64,000 nucleotides of DNA from Pictodentalium vernedei (taxonomy: Eukaryota; Mollusca; Scaphopoda; Dentaliida; Dentaliidae). Position 1 is the stretch's first letter, and each line of letters opens with the position of its first letter. Positions 55,066 to 64,000 of this stretch are shown here, one piece after another. The notes under the pieces are model-generated. The model was given only the letters and a program-made list of their open reading frames with translations, did no database searches and was not told the DNA's origin. The DNA is taken from assembly GCA_031216915.1 (NCBI GenBank), contig CM062296.1, positions 62,919,084 to 62,983,083 of the forward strand. Reading direction: 5' to 3'. The position numbers were made by a program, and so were the translations under genes.

Positions 55066-57420
55066 TATACTATTCAAAAAAAGTAGGGAATATCCAAACT
55101 GATGTGGACATTTTCGGAAAATGGTATTGGATACGCGTGATTGGACGCATCAATATGTTACCAAGTTTAGTGTGGATCGTGAATGTCACCAGCCCACAAA
55201 AAGTTCGAGCAGGTTTTGCGCATGAGCGCCGCGTTAATGTCTGTGGGGTACGTTTTGAAATGTTCATTTTCACTGGACGGGTTTTTTCGGAGATCTCATC
55301 GTTCGCTCCCTGGTATAAACGCGTTCATCCATAGTTTCTGGTCGACACGTAACTTTTGAGGTATGCGAAGACTGACACGTGACGAGCGTTTACGTGCAGT
55401 TGGCATGTTGGAAGCCGGCATCAGACACACTGCACTGGATCACATTCTCAGCGTTACTCTATCGGGATAAGCAAGTTGTGGTCACGCTACCGTCAGACAG
55501 GCAATGTTGATGACAGACGTCGGTCAGTTCGGGCAATAATACGGGAGTTATGAGGGTTTTTTTCCCCTGACAGGCACGATGACCTTACTTTCAGATTATG
55601 AGCTTACGTACAAAAATTATGAGGTTAATGTCTAAAATATGAGACTTATGAGGCAAGAATCGATTTGTAGCGATTTTTGGGGGTTTATGTTAAGGCTGAT
55701 GGTCAATTAACGGCTGGGGTTAGCGTTGCCCCCTCTTCAGGTTTATTTTGGGGGATCTAACCATGTCTATTCCCCCACCCCCCACCCCCCCCCCCCCCCA
55801 AAAAAAAAATTCCGAAGAAGCGACGTTTTAGCGATTGTCCGAACGTTTTAAAATGATCAATGTTTCCGCAAAACATTAAGCCAACAACTCCCGTTTTTAA
55901 GAAAGTCCGTCCAAGGGAGACAACTACTAACCAGGGTCGTTTCATCTGAACCACATGATTACGTAACGGCCATCAAAGTGTCCCAGAAATTGGGCAGCAG
56001 CTGCACCGAGCGACAGATATGAGAGTCAGTGGTCAGACTATCCGAAATCGCCTGCACAGCTTGAATTTGTACGCTCGACGACCTCAAATAATTCCACGTT
56101 TGTCTGAACGTCAAATCGCAGCAAGGCGTAATTGGTGTGGAGCACGACAATGCTTGGACAATCGTCGGCGGAGCAACGTCGTGTTTTCTGGTGAATCGAG
56201 GTTCACTGTCCTTTTCCACGACAGGCGAAATAGAGTGTGTAGGCGGCGGAACGAACGATACCATGACGCAATAGTTAGCCAGCACGGTCGTTTTGGTGGT
56301 GGGTCGGTTGTGGTGTGGGGATACATAACCATGACATGCAGAACAGCATTACATGTCATCCAAGGGCGTGTCGCAGGGCAGTACTACTGTGACAACATGT
56401 TAGAAGCTCATGTGGTGTCACTTACCGGATGACACGGCCGTGGATTCATTTTCCAAGATGACAATGCAAGAGCATACAAGGCCCCGGTTGCTACAGAGTT
56501 CCCCCTGGAGCAGAACATCACTACACTTTCAGTTATCGAGCACGTCTGGGATATGCATTGCAGGCGCCTAGGACAACACCAAGGGTGAACCTCGATTCAT
56601 CGGAAAACATGACGTTGCTCCGCCGACGATTGTCCTATTGCTATCGTGCTCCACACCAATTACGCCTTGCTGCGGTGTGACTTTCAGTAAAACGTGGAAT
56701 TATTCGAGGTCGTCTAGCGTACATGTACGCCTTGCTGCGGTGTGACTTTCAGTAAAACGTGGAATTATTCGAGGTCGTCTAGCGTACACATTCCAACTGT
56801 GAAGGCAATTGTGGATAGTTTGACCACTGACTCGCACATCAGTCGCTCGGTTCAGATGCTGTCCAAGTTCTGAGGCATTTTGATGACGGTTACGTAATGA
56901 TGTGGTTCGGATGAAACGATTCTGGTTAGCAGTAATCATCCTTGGATGACTTGGCCGACGTCTGTCATCAACATTGCCTGTCTGACGGTGTCCACGACCT
57001 GCTAGTCACCAAATGAGTAACGTTCAGAATTTGAGCCACTACAGTCTGTCTGTTTCCAGCTTTCAATATGCCAATGACACGTAAACGTTCGTCACGTGTC
57101 AGTCTTCGCATACCTCAAAAGGTCTGTTTCGACCAGAAACTATTAATGAACGAGTTTATACCAAGAAAAGAAGGATGAGACCTCCGAAAAAGCCTGTCCA
57201 GTACCAATGAAAATTTCAAAACGTACCCCAGACATTAACGCTGCGCTCGTGTGAAAACCTGCACGAAGTTTTCTTGGGCCAGTGACATTCATGATCCACA
57301 CTAAACTTAGTGGCATATTGATGTGTCCAATCCAATGCCTCAGCTGTCTTTTTGATGAAAATATAAATGTATTTCTTTATATATCTCACTTTTATCAAAC
57401 ATCCCTTACCATTTTGAATA
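55066..57420 (+). pseudogene. Tc1 transposon carrying an inverted copy of its own 5' half
   Basis: The left end is the same as at 45141 (TATACTATTCAAAAAAAGTA), followed by the same 5' leader and MRRLTRDERLRAVGMLEAGI (from 55362). The plus half runs to about 56583. The first catalytic Asp is replaced (FSGESRF near 56190, GAT to GGT), and the block before IEHVWD has lost about ten codons. From about 56584 to 57340 the sequence is the reverse complement of the leader and N-terminal half of a related copy, which keeps FSDESRF. From 57340 the normal right end resumes (CAGCTGTCTTTTTGATGAAA) and stops near 57420. Within the inverted part a 65 bp stretch is duplicated in tandem (about 56660-56785). 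Confidence 0.9.
55541..55894. mobile_element. Small TIR element inserted in the Tc1
   Basis: Bounded by ACGGGAGTT (55541-55549) and AACTCCCGT (55886-55894). It interrupts the Tc1 reading frame exactly where the copy at 45141 is continuous (GTCAGGTCGTCCAAGGGCGA). Contains C-rich and A-rich runs (about 55776-55810). No coding content. Confidence 0.7.
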
Positions 57421-57639
57421 ACTGTGACCAGGGCATAGATTTGCCTGACGGTTCTATATACTACTCAACGTTTGCTAAGCACCAAGTATATCCAACTACC
57501 TGTTTTACGTTTTAGTTGAAATATTGTAATGAAAAGTGTATATATGTCTTATTTAATTATATCTTTAATGATTTAAGTACAGAAATTAAGATTTTATTTG
57601 TGTTTGGCATTATTTTTTAGATTTTGAATACGATAACTA
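57421..57639. other. Short spacer between two Tc1 elements
   Basis: A/T-rich. The left end of the minus-strand Tc1 is expected here but I could not place it. Confidence 0.4.
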
Positions 57640-59095
57640 TGGAAAATGGATATTATTGGTAAAAGAAAAAAATTTTCAATTTGCCAAAAAGTTGACGGAG
57701 CGAACTGGTATAGGCTCAATATCCAGCGTGAGACCCCTTACTGTTAATTACAGCTTGACAACACCTTCTCATGCTCCCATTCAGGCCCCTGGTGGTCCGT
57801 TGTGGGGTGTTCTTCTATTCTTGGACCAGCATGGCACCAAACTCCTGGACACTTCTTGGCTGTACTGGACGGGCTGAAATTGCAAGCTGCAACTCATTCC
57901 AGACATGTTTGATTGGATTGAGGTCAGGGGATCTTGCTGGCCAGTCCATACGCTCAATCTCCTCCCTCTGTCAGTACTCCCCGACAGCATGGGCAACATG
58001 AAGACGGGCATTATCGTCCATCAGAATGAATCTATCACCCACTGCACCTACATACAATCTGACATGGACATCCAGGAACTCATCAATATACCGATGTGTA
58101 GTCAATGTGAGACGTTCAAGAACACAGAGTTCTGTACACTCATCCCTGATGATGCCGCCCCAGACCACGAATGACCCTCCACCGTAACGGTCGTGCTCAG
58201 TAATGTTGGCTGCATGGAATCGCTCTCCTGGTCTTCTCCACACCCAAGAACGCCTATCTGTGTGGTCTAGGCAGTACCTGGACTCATCTGTAAAAAGGAC
58301 AGGTCGCCAATCTTCTCTGGTTCATGCAACGTGGTCCACGGCCCATTCATATCGTGCACGGTGTGGTTCTGGGAGAGCGGAATGTGAATACATGGTATTC
58401 TCGATCGGAGACCACCTTCGTGCAACCTTGCCCGGATAGTCTGCATCGCAACATTTACCCCGTATGCATTCTGAAGGTCACTGCGAAGCTGGGTTGCTAT
58501 GTCAAAGCGGTTCCTATGGGCCTCAATAATTAAAAACCGGTTTTCATCTGCAGATGTTGCCCTGACTCTGCCACCACCATGCCGTCTTACTGGTGTGCCA
58601 TACTGCTGAAATCTTGCCCAGGCTCTGGTGATCACCGTATTGTGCACACCAAGGGCTTCACCAACCTGACGATGGGTAGCCCCTTGCTCCACCATCCCTA
58701 CAAACACCTCCCCCCCCCCCACATTTCTGCTTCAGGAAAATGTCTTCTTACATTTGCATTTTTGCATTTGCCATATTCAATAATTAAATCACAAGGGTTT
58801 GTGTTGCAATGAAGATTGAATACCCTACACATGTCATATACATGAAGCCAGTACACGAAAACATCAGGAAAATCAAGGGATACATGCTTTCCATGACTGT
58901 CACGAAAAGTCTGCCTGTCAAGAGAGCTGATGTAAACACTGGGGACCATCTCAATACATTCCTCAATCATATCCACCAAAACTATCGCAAATATGTCACA
59001 AGCAAATTTCACAATGATGTGTCAAATATGTGATGCTTAGCAAACTTTGAGTAGTATATTTTCACATATATTCCCTACTTGTTTTTAATAGTATA
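57640..59095 (-). pseudogene. Minus-strand Tc1-type transposon with lost catalytic Glu
   Basis: The right end (its 5' end) reads TATACTATTAAAAACAAGTA on the minus strand from 59095, close to the TIR at 45141. The N-terminal frame (about 58722-58267) has the helix-turn-helix HRQVGEALGVHNTVITRAWA. After a frameshift come LFTDESRYCLDHTDRRSW (about 58290-58240, first Asp), RYGGGSFVVWGGI and MDDNARLHVAHAVG (about 58022-57981, second Asp). WPARSPDLNPIKHVWNELQ follows (about 57950-57895). The position 34 residues after the second Asp is Lys instead of Glu, and the following Asp is Asn. The C-terminal end CCQAVINSKGSHAGY stops near 57704. Confidence 0.9.
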
Positions 59096-59105
59096 ATACC
59101 ATTAA

Positions 59106-59235
59106 GTAGACCAAATCAATATTTTGAATCGTGCAGCCCGATGAGTCTACCCCTAAATAATAAATATGGACTCTTCCAATTGTTTTCGGTGAAATGATAT
59201 GGAAAATACCACTATTGCCCAAAGGGTTGAGCCTA
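59106..59235. mobile_element. TTAA-type MITE fragment (4070 family)
   Basis: GTCTACCCCTAAATAATAAA, TATGGACTCTTCCAATTG and ATGGAAAATACCACTATT match 4205-4275, and the fragment ends CAAAGGGTTGA. The left end is missing. Confidence 0.65.
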
Positions 59236-59784
59236 AGTCTCCTGTAATTGTAGGAATTTTTTTTTATCTCCAACAAAATCCATGTCTAAAAATTTGGTAA
59301 TGTCTGAGGAAATTCCAACCGTTATGACCGAACTCTGAGGTGCCGCCATAAAGGGGTCTTAAGGCTTTGAGGTGTTGCCATAAGATATGCAGTCGAGTAC
59401 ATGCATCCCAGCAAAGTTAAGAGTGATATTAATGCTCTCAATTTACTGGTATAGAACTGTACAGAGTTTGGCTCGCTGTTTCTCTACAGGAACTGAGTTA
59501 CGCTAATGGTGCAGTTTGACTGGGACAGAAGTGCACTTCCTCGCGAGCTATTGCTTCAAAGGAGTGCACAATACAGTCTCTGGACAATATTACCGGTAGG
59601 GACAGTTTTTTATAACATTTTTGATGATAATCCTTCCTTGTGGATACGAGCTCTGGACATCGACAACTTAGAGCAAGAACGAGGTTGATGAGGACCCAAT
59701 TTTACACAAAGGTCGTCGAATTAGTCATGCATTACATTCGTACCTCAAAGCTGTTCTTTTCCTTCCCCTCATCTCCATTAATCA
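59236..59784. other. No recognised feature
   Basis: A 60-codon frame at 59506-59688 shows no motif. Confidence 0.45.
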
Positions 59785-60153
59785 TTATTTATTTATTTAT
59801 TGGTGTTTAAGGTCGCATACTTATGCACAATGGCTAATCGTTACCGTGACAGGTTTTACGGGTGGAGGAAGCCGGAGTACCCGGATGGAACCACCGAGCA
59901 TCGACGAGCAAGTGTCAGCTCCTCAACATTCTAACTCTGTTCAAGCTCCGCTGAAGTATGGTTACAGCGGTTGAAGACATGTGCACCATCGACGTGCAGT
60001 ATGCCATAGTACACGGCGTCATCGTGCCCCCAGGTGGGCAACCGGGATAATGTGCCTTGCCCAAAGACACAACGCGAGTCGTCCCGGACGGGGGTCGATC
60101 TCGGGACCTCTAGCATAGAAGTCGAACAGTCTACCACTGAGCCACCGCAATCC
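59785..60153 (-). mobile_element. tRNA-derived SINE, second head type
   Basis: Tail (ATTT)n, then ATTGGTGTTTAAGGTCGCAT at the left. The head on the minus strand is GCGGTGGCTCAGTGGTAGAC ... GAGATCGACCCCCG. Same subfamily as 39506-39866 (both have GCGGAGCTTGAACAG in the body). Confidence 0.9.
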
Positions 60154-60496
60154 ACCCATTGAGCATTCAGAACAAAAATGTTTTAAGAAATCCTTTTTCG
60201 ACTGCATCTTGATTTCCCCGGCAGTCATACTAAACGATCTCAACATTTTTTTCTCTGGTTGCGATTCAATGTTGCCTTAGAAAACAAGCGGTTCCAAAAC
60301 AGTGTATACACAAAATGGGAGGAATGGATGTTTGGGGTAATTATCGGGAGAAATTGTCAGTACATCACTGGAAACGTTTTCTGTTGCTCTTAACAATGCA
60401 CCATTCAAGTTGTGCAGATTTAATACCCTGCACAGTTGTATCCAGATACTATTTTTTCAGCTGCAATTGTTTTCGAATAATGCAACTCGAAATCAT
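60154..60496. other. No recognised feature
   Basis: Nothing seen. Confidence 0.5.
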
Positions 60497-60509
60497 TATA
60501 CGTTCTTAG

Positions 60510-60831
60510 GGGGGCGCGGTGGCTCAGTAAGTAGAGGTGCAGGCTGCAAGCCGAGGGGTTCTCGGTTCGCATCCTACCTGCGGCAACCGCGTTGTGTCCT
60601 TGCGCAAGACACTTTATCCCCATTTCCCACGTGGGGGCACGGTGACCTTGTGTACTGGGAGTTCTGTACGTCGATGGTGCACATGTCTTCAACCAATGCT
60701 AACCCTGCTTGTGTGGAGTTGGTATGTTGGAAAGCTGACAGTTGCTCGCCGTGGCTCCGTGGTTCTCTCCGGCTTCCTCCACCCGTAAAACTGTCGTGAT
60801 CATGATTAGAAATGATGACCTTAAACACCAA

Positions 60832-60862
<31 letters not shown>

Positions 60863-60863
60863 A
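60510..60863 (+). mobile_element. Full-length tRNA-derived SINE, young
   Basis: A box TGGCTCAGTAAG (60520-60531), B box GGTTCGCATCC (60564-60574), complete body, and the end GATGACCTTAAACACCAATA with an (AAAT)n tail. It has a perfect 13 bp target duplication TATACGTTCTTAG (60497-60509 and 60864-60876), which partly overlaps the tail. The intact duplication and long tail suggest a recent insertion. Confidence 0.95.
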
Positions 60864-60876
60864 TATACGTTCTTAG

Positions 60877-61339
60877 AACAAATTGATCAATTCCAGTTAT
60901 AATTTGACTCGTATTCACCTTGAAGTGATGGTTTGAAAGCCGCCATTTTGATTGATACCATGAAAGTGAAACAGTGGGGGATACGTTTTCTATCTTTCCG
61001 CAAGTTGTTTGATAATCTGTCGTTTGGCGTACAATAAAGTCCTGTTTGTCAAGAGTACACTGAGCGCTGTCACAAAAGCTTTAATTTGGTAAATTTCTAG
61101 TTGCATTATGGGAAAAATTAGGTGTTTTAAGATTTCGATATTTTGACACCAGTGTGTAAAGGATTATGATTGTTTATTCTTACACATAGATGGACTGGAA
61201 TTTACCCGATGACCCCCTCCACTATTGGGGGTTCTCCTGGGGCACCAAAATTGATGGAGCCCAACACGTGTTGGAGCAAGAAGTTTTGTGAAAATGACCA
61301 ACAGACTAAATGAATCTGATTGGATAGATGTCGGAATAC
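60877..61339. other. No recognised feature
   Basis: Nothing seen; 61164-61556 on the minus strand is open but spans the hairpin below and shows no motif. Confidence 0.45.
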
Positions 61340-61392
61340 CGAAATGCTCTCTATGTGGACTGCCAAATGGCAGTCCACATAGAGACATTTCG
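61340..61392. repeat. Hairpin, about 25 bp arms
   Basis: CTCTATGTGGACTGCCA / TGGCAGTCCACATAGAG, extended by CGAAATG / CATTTCG with one mismatch. One arm recurs singly at about 61591 (AAATGTCCTCTGTGTGGACT). Confidence 0.95.
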
Positions 61393-61683
61393 ATCCAACG
61401 GCAGTCTCCGTCTACATTTGATCTCTCAGATGCAGGGAAACAGCGTTCTGTCAGTTTAAAAAACAAATTTTCTCTCACTGGGACCAAGTATGATCGGCTT
61501 GATGGGTCCACCCCCACCCCCACAACACTGCCACCCCGGCGCAACCCTTTTCCCAAATGAACAACGAAAATGACATAAATATGTCATTGAAATGTCCTCT
61601 GTGTGGACTGCAGTTGCTCGCTCAGATCTTGGAAAGCAGCGTTCTCTCAGTTCGAAAAATCAAATTTTTTCCGGGTCAGGGAA

Positions 61684-61704
61684 CCCCCCCCCCCCCCCCC
61701 CCCG
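61684..61704. repeat. Poly-C run
   Basis: An uninterrupted run of about 21 C. Similar runs lie at 41551-41577 and 51628-51652 and in other inserts of this window. Confidence 0.9.
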
Positions 61705-61782
61705 GTATATTTCCCGGTAACCCTTCTTGGTCAAGTCCGCCCCAGTTCTTATATGCTGATCAAATGGAATACTATTGATTAA

Positions 61783-62016
61783 CCTTTTACCAAACGAATC
61801 GGCCGCATCCGACTTCGTACTTAACAAATTTAGCAGTAAAAAGAATATATTTTAAAAAAATGTCAATAAAACCACATTTGGTCACTCATGGGGACGAGTT
61901 CATCGAGTTTGTTCCAATGAGGGGGCGACATGTGATGGATTTGTCGAAATTTTGTGAAACTGTTAAAAAAATAATTAAAATCGTTAATTTTGATATCGTC
62001 TGCGTTGGGTAAAGGG
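61783..62016. mobile_element. piggyBac-type palindromic MITE (C2), diverged
   Basis: TTAA at 61779-61782 and 62017-62020; ends CCTTTTACCAAACGAATCGG and GCGTTGGGTAAAGGG. The core (ACCACATTTGGTCACTCATG, GACGAGTTCATCGAGTTTGT) keeps partial pairing. Confidence 0.85.
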
Positions 62017-62223
62017 TTAAAAACTAATCTAATACGATTCAGCCAGTATTGTATCCTAGTGTAATTTCTTCTATTGGACAAATGATTCGTTTATCTTGAA
62101 GGAAAATGGCCCAGAGTATCCTTTACCCCAAACATTGACATTGCTTATCTTTTCTATTCTTTCACCCTCCTGATAAATCTAGTAATTACATTAAAATCAA
62201 TTTGAACAAAAGTCTCGCTAAGA

Positions 62224-62318
62224 ATGTAAAATATGAACCTCGTCCACTAAATTCGATTTGGGCCTCGGTTTTAGCGAGGCCCAAATCGAATTTAATGGAC
62301 GAGGTTCATATTTTACAT
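62224..62318. repeat. Hairpin, 44 bp arms, 7 nt loop
   Basis: Arms 62224-62267 and 62275-62318 (stem starting ATGTAAAATATGAACCTCGT) pair with one mismatch. Confidence 0.97.
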
Positions 62319-62364
62319 ACTTATCGGGGACTCATGAGAGATTCTCTATATATACATTTTTTTT

Positions 62365-62470
62365 TGTCACAAATTATTGCCTGTTGGCACTCTTCAATAA
62401 TTTGTAATAAAACAAATTTTGATGATCAAATTCAGACCACCAAAAATAAAATGGCCTTCAACCAGTTAAA
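62365..62470. mobile_element. Palindromic MITE, 'GGTTGAG' family, copy 3 (partial)
   Basis: ACAAATTATTGCCTGTTGGC, ACTCTTCAATAATTTGTAAT and CAAATTCAGACCACCAAAAA match 42024-42128. The left arm is shortened and the left end is missing. Confidence 0.75.
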
Positions 62471-62479
62471 ATCAATTTT

Positions 62480-63047
62480 AGCAGAAGTCTCACCATATCA
62501 GATATCAGACTTGGTAATTTTGGAATGGTGGATTCTCGTTATTTTAAAATCTTTTCAAAACATTTTATCCTGACAACTACTCTCCACTTTCGATCAAAAT
62601 CCCTCAATGTTGATGGTTTTCATTTTACCATGTCCGTCTTCTTCTGCAATCAAACACCTAACTTTCGTGTTCTCTATTAGATGCCCAAACCTGGGTCCAA
62701 CGGAGTCTATTCCCTATTATGTAATGTGTAGATACAGTTCTGATAAATGAATATTATACATCTACTTACTTTTATAAAGCTTGATTTGATTTTCTGATTG
62801 TCAGCCTAACTGTACTCTTAGTAAATGTCACGTGCAAAACTGACGCTCTGACAAATTGTAACGACCTCTGTGACACAGTCTGTGTCTCACAAAGATTTGA
62901 TACGCCACGAGTTTTAAATATGCATGCTTCACATTTATTGACATATTGTAAAACGTCTCTTTACATGATCAATATTCACGATATGATTTATATGCGTTTG
63001 TCAACTTCCTTGAATGTTATCGACAACGCACTCATGTTGGTACAATT
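62480..63047. other. No recognised feature
   Basis: Nothing seen. Confidence 0.5.
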
Positions 63048-63475
63048 TTGAGTAAACACACCCTTTGCAGATGTTTTCTTTTCTCAAATTCTTTGAATGT
63101 TATTGGCAACGTCCTCGTGTGGGATGCAGGGGGAGGAGGTGGTTGCTATCTGTCGGGAGTACAGGCGCAGAGGGAATGTGGAATGCTGTACCAGGATGGC
63201 CAATGGATGGATTTCCAGGAGGTCTGTAGGAATTGTCAGATGATTCTGGTTTTCGAAGCGTATATAAAGCACGAGAGGGAAGTGGAGCAGTTGAATGGGA
63301 GGTTAGATAAGGCGGAATTGCTCGTGGTTACCCCAATAAAAGTATCATTTTGAGGTGAATGGAAAGTGGTTGGCAGCTTGAAGAGAAGGGCAAGGGGGAA
63401 GAAGAATACTTTTGATGTCGAGTATGAGGGGGTAGTTAAAGGGATGGTCCGTAGAGTACAGACAGGGGAACCCTG
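63048..63475 (+). pseudogene. Possible retroelement ORF1-like fragment
   Basis: The plus-strand frame ends ... GQWMDFQEVCRNCQMILVFE, then AYIKHEREVEQLNGRLDKAE (about 63200-63320): a CxxC pair followed by a short heptad-like stretch. After one stop (TGA at about 63351), the same frame continues GEWKVVGSLKRRARGKKNTF. A cysteine pair plus coiled coil followed by a 'W.vV.....R' stretch recalls ORF1 proteins of some animal non-LTR elements. I have no stronger evidence than this pattern; it could equally be a decayed host exon. Confidence 0.3.
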
Positions 63476-63479
63476 AGTG

Positions 63480-64000
63480 GAGTTAGAGGCAGGAAGACCA
63501 AATATTAATTTAAAAAGGTTACCGACGTTAGTGTATTCGAATTATCCTTCTAACCATTTTTTGCTCCTAATTATAATCGTATCTACATATTAAATAAACT
63601 TTCCTTGAAATTATCAATGATACAAATTCCCCCTATGACATTTTCCAGACAGCAGGCCAAGATTTGGGGCTTTCTGCATCAATACACGTTACTCAACACG
63701 ACATTCATTAATATTCATAACCTGTCTGTCAACACGAACGGTAAAGCATTGTAAAATGTTCATCTATTTATCAAATGCGGTTTCCTTTGCTGAACTGGAA
63801 ATTGTCACTTGCTGCAGAATATACTGTTCAATATATGTATTTCTACAGGTAATTTTGAAAGTTTGAATTCCAAGATCGGTTTCAAATTCACAGTTGAAGT
63901 CCGATGGAAATTTAGGGTTACAATGGACTAAATGAGTGAGATTTGCTCATAATAGTTTTACGGTCGGCATAAACTTTTAGGGTCGATCGGGTTACCTTAA
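63480..64000. other. No recognised feature
   Basis: Nothing seen. Confidence 0.5.

Overview
The window looks like intergenic or repeat-rich nuclear DNA of an animal, most likely an aquatic invertebrate. The evidence is the mix of parts: tRNA-derived SINEs with A/T-rich (AAAT)n tails, Tc1/mariner DD34E transposase remnants, a PIF/Harbinger remnant, a Tx1/L1-like LINE, TTAA-flanked piggyBac-type MITEs, hAT-like CAGTGGCGG ends, an animal-type satellite and abundant microsatellites. CpG is not visibly depleted. I cannot name the species. I see no convincing host gene, no true tRNA or rRNA gene, no CRISPR array and no bacterial-type operon. Every coding region I can assign belongs to a transposon and is broken by stops or frameshifts.

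Layout. 0-9 kb: a minisatellite, SINE pieces, palindromic MITEs, a hAT-like element (5.3-6.0 kb) and a decayed Harbinger transposase (7.5-8.4 kb). 9-18 kb: several elements with long terminal or central inverted repeats, one of them (9.5-10.0 kb) rich in promoter-type motifs, a 3 x 50 bp tandem repeat, a decayed Tc1 (12.7-13.7 kb) and a decayed mariner (16.6-17.4 kb). 18-22 kb: a minus-strand Tx1/L1-type LINE ORF2 split by a palindromic MITE. 23.4-31 kb: a satellite of about 14 monomers near 237 bp with higher-order structure, then diverged relatives, with SINEs and MITEs nested in them. 31-45 kb: palindromic MITEs, a 215 bp perfect duplication, a pure 324 bp GTGC tract, two degenerate minisatellites and a LINE fragment. 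45-50 kb: two Tc1 copies. 50-54 kb: a roughly 3 kb fold-back structure with arms of about 0.85-1.0 kb. 54-60 kb: nested piggyBac-type MITEs, a Tc1 carrying an inverted copy of its own 5' half, and another Tc1 on the minus strand. 60-64 kb: SINEs, MITEs, hairpins and a possible retroelement ORF1 fragment.

Three things stand out. First, perfect or near-perfect hairpins with 25-75 bp arms are unusually dense (more than 20 in 64 kb), and most sit at the centre of MITE-like units. Second, the satellite carries four same-strand nuclear-receptor half-sites (DR0, DR3 and DR5 spacing) in almost every monomer. Third, two large inverted structures (50.9-53.9 kb and 55.1-57.4 kb) would give long double-stranded RNA if transcribed. 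The parts do not form a pathway; they are a layered record of insertions, and nesting gives relative ages in several places.
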